Both the position numbers and the translations under genes were made by a program. The notes beneath the pieces were generated by a model. It had not been told where the DNA came from. It searched no databases and was given only the letters and a program-made list of their open reading frames with translations. From Endozoicomonas sp965208385 (GTDB lineage: Bacteria; Pseudomonadota; Gammaproteobacteria; Pseudomonadales; Endozoicomonadaceae): a stretch of DNA of 64,000 nt. The stretch spans positions 12,663-76,662 of the forward strand of contig CBDBOO010000064.1 of assembly GCA_965208385.1 (NCBI GenBank). The letters are read 5' to 3'. Below are positions 63,292-64,000 of the stretch, in pieces; position 1 is the first letter of the stretch, and the number at the start of each line of letters is the position of its first letter.

Positions 63292-64000
63292 CTATTGAAT
63301 AAGTTGTTGCGCATCTGCCAGCACATGAGCCATGTCCGGAAGCCCATCCACCAGAAGAACGATTTCGTCAAGATGCAGCCAGCCTGAAACGCCAGCGGTT
63401 ATGACCAGTAGCAGAGGAATCCATAACCCGAATAGTCTGACGAGATTGCCGGGTTCTGCTGGAGGTCGGCCATAGCTGTTCCAGTTTTTGCTGCCACTGA
63501 CCAAAACCAGCCAGAGTAGAAAAGAGCAGATTTAGACCAGGGATAATCAAAAACAGCCATAACCATGCGCTCCGGTTTAAATCGTGCAGGCGCATGCCAG
63601 TGATAATTAACAGTGTAATCCCCGGCCATGGTATGAAAACCGGCTACGGTAAGAAGGGTCTGCTGAATGGTTAATATCGAACCAAGGATTTGTGGCAGAT
63701 AATCCGGGAGTAACCAGGCACCGCATTCGAAAAAAAACACCAGCCAGACCAGAGCGAGGTACTGAATTCGGCCAAGACGGTTGCTCGGATGAAATGAGGT
63801 ATTATCGTCAGAATGGCTGTCCTGCCGAGACGCGGTTATGGGTTCCATATCATTATGAATCACCATGGCCTCCGGATTTAAAGGAGGCAGCACTTCTTCA
63901 CCTTTTACGGATAGAATTTTGCAGACTGCACCGGCTTTAATCAGTGCCTTTTCGAATTCACGAACTTTCTCTTCACTGAGGTTTTTACGAAGAATTACGG
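63292..64000 (-). pseudogene. DUF805 membrane protein with N-terminal extension, two frameshifts, 5' end off window
   Basis: The first frame enters from the right edge (VILRKNLSEEKVREFEKALI, then KAGAVCKILSVKGEEVLPP) and goes on into NRLGRIQYLALVWLVFFFE, the first DUF805 helix. Near 63625 the family pattern moves to a second frame (ITLLIITGMRLHDLNRSAWL, WLFLIIPGLNLLFS), matching the DUF805 motif RxLHDLxRSGWxxL. Near 63515 it moves to the third frame (LLWLVLVSGSKNWNSYGRPP), the family's final NxYGxPP block, then a hydrophobic segment, ending at 63292. Two indels thus break one gene. DUF805 proteins are small inner-membrane proteins of unknown function. Confidence 0.7.

Noticed and set aside
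606..63893. Treating every frame break as homopolymer sequencing error
   Set aside because: Several breaks are at A-runs and need a -1 shift, but tssK needs a +1 shift away from such a run, and two diverged IS4 transposases share the same heptamer in phase, so a single technical cause does not explain all.

Overview
The window is from a gammaproteobacterium. The evidence is a T6SS membrane-complex gene set in the order tagH-tssJ-tssK-tssL-tssM, an imelysin/DUF1111/DUF1513 iron operon like that of Pseudomonas, BioA, AckA/Pta, an RND pump and SoxR. The load of insertion sequences, a eukaryotic-type Ser/Thr kinase and decayed genes would suit a host-associated marine lineage such as Endozoicomonadaceae, but that placement is inference. 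I saw no rRNA, tRNA, CRISPR array or replication origin.

Layout. 1-445: end of a PPOX flavoprotein gene that runs off the left edge. 606-12558 (minus strand): a decayed T6SS membrane-complex operon. tagH and tssL are intact; tssJ is split by an IS1634-type element that carries its own MITE; tssK is frameshifted and split by a mosaic of IS4-type copies; tssM is broken by a frameshift at a slippery heptamer and by a 190-bp insertion between 32-bp direct repeats. 12693-22071: a GlxA-type regulator, a broken SGNH hydrolase, an RND efflux pair with a divergent TetR gene, and soxR split by an IS607-type element (serine recombinase + TnpB). 22087-23452: a SoxR-type operator in front of an MFS exporter. 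23861-28912: a Fur-box-preceded imelysin operon. 28936-36551: a globin, an ISKra4-type element, a Ser/Thr kinase, unknown proteins, a two-domain 6-PTPS-like protein and a DUF547 protein. 36866-42844: bioA, a HAD hydrolase, a DAACS symporter, a histidine phosphatase and several small dispersed repeats.

42902-52895 (minus strand) is the most distinctive part. A near-perfect Fur palindrome precedes seven same-strand genes: a large secreted protein, a small four-helix membrane protein with paired histidines (cytochrome-b-like), an FTR1 iron permease, an FAD oxidoreductase, a small periplasmic protein, a polytopic glycosyltransferase-like protein and a 976-aa beta-propeller/hexaheme cytochrome. 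Together they look like an iron-responsive, redox-coupled iron acquisition system that I do not recognise as a described pathway. An intrinsic terminator after the first gene could set its stoichiometry.

52980-64000: a nucleotide-sugar epimerase gene split by a complete IS4-type element, a metallo-beta-lactamase-fold hydrolase, an OmpA-type lipoprotein, a GDCCVxC-type protein truncated by a second ISKra4 element, ackA-pta (with a MITE between them and FNR-like boxes upstream) and a frameshifted DUF805 gene that runs off the right edge.

Recurring themes are precise IS insertions with readable target duplications, short tandem repeats on start codons, and -1 frameshifts at A-rich heptamers. 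The heptamer is conserved in two diverged IS4-type transposases and is probably programmed there.
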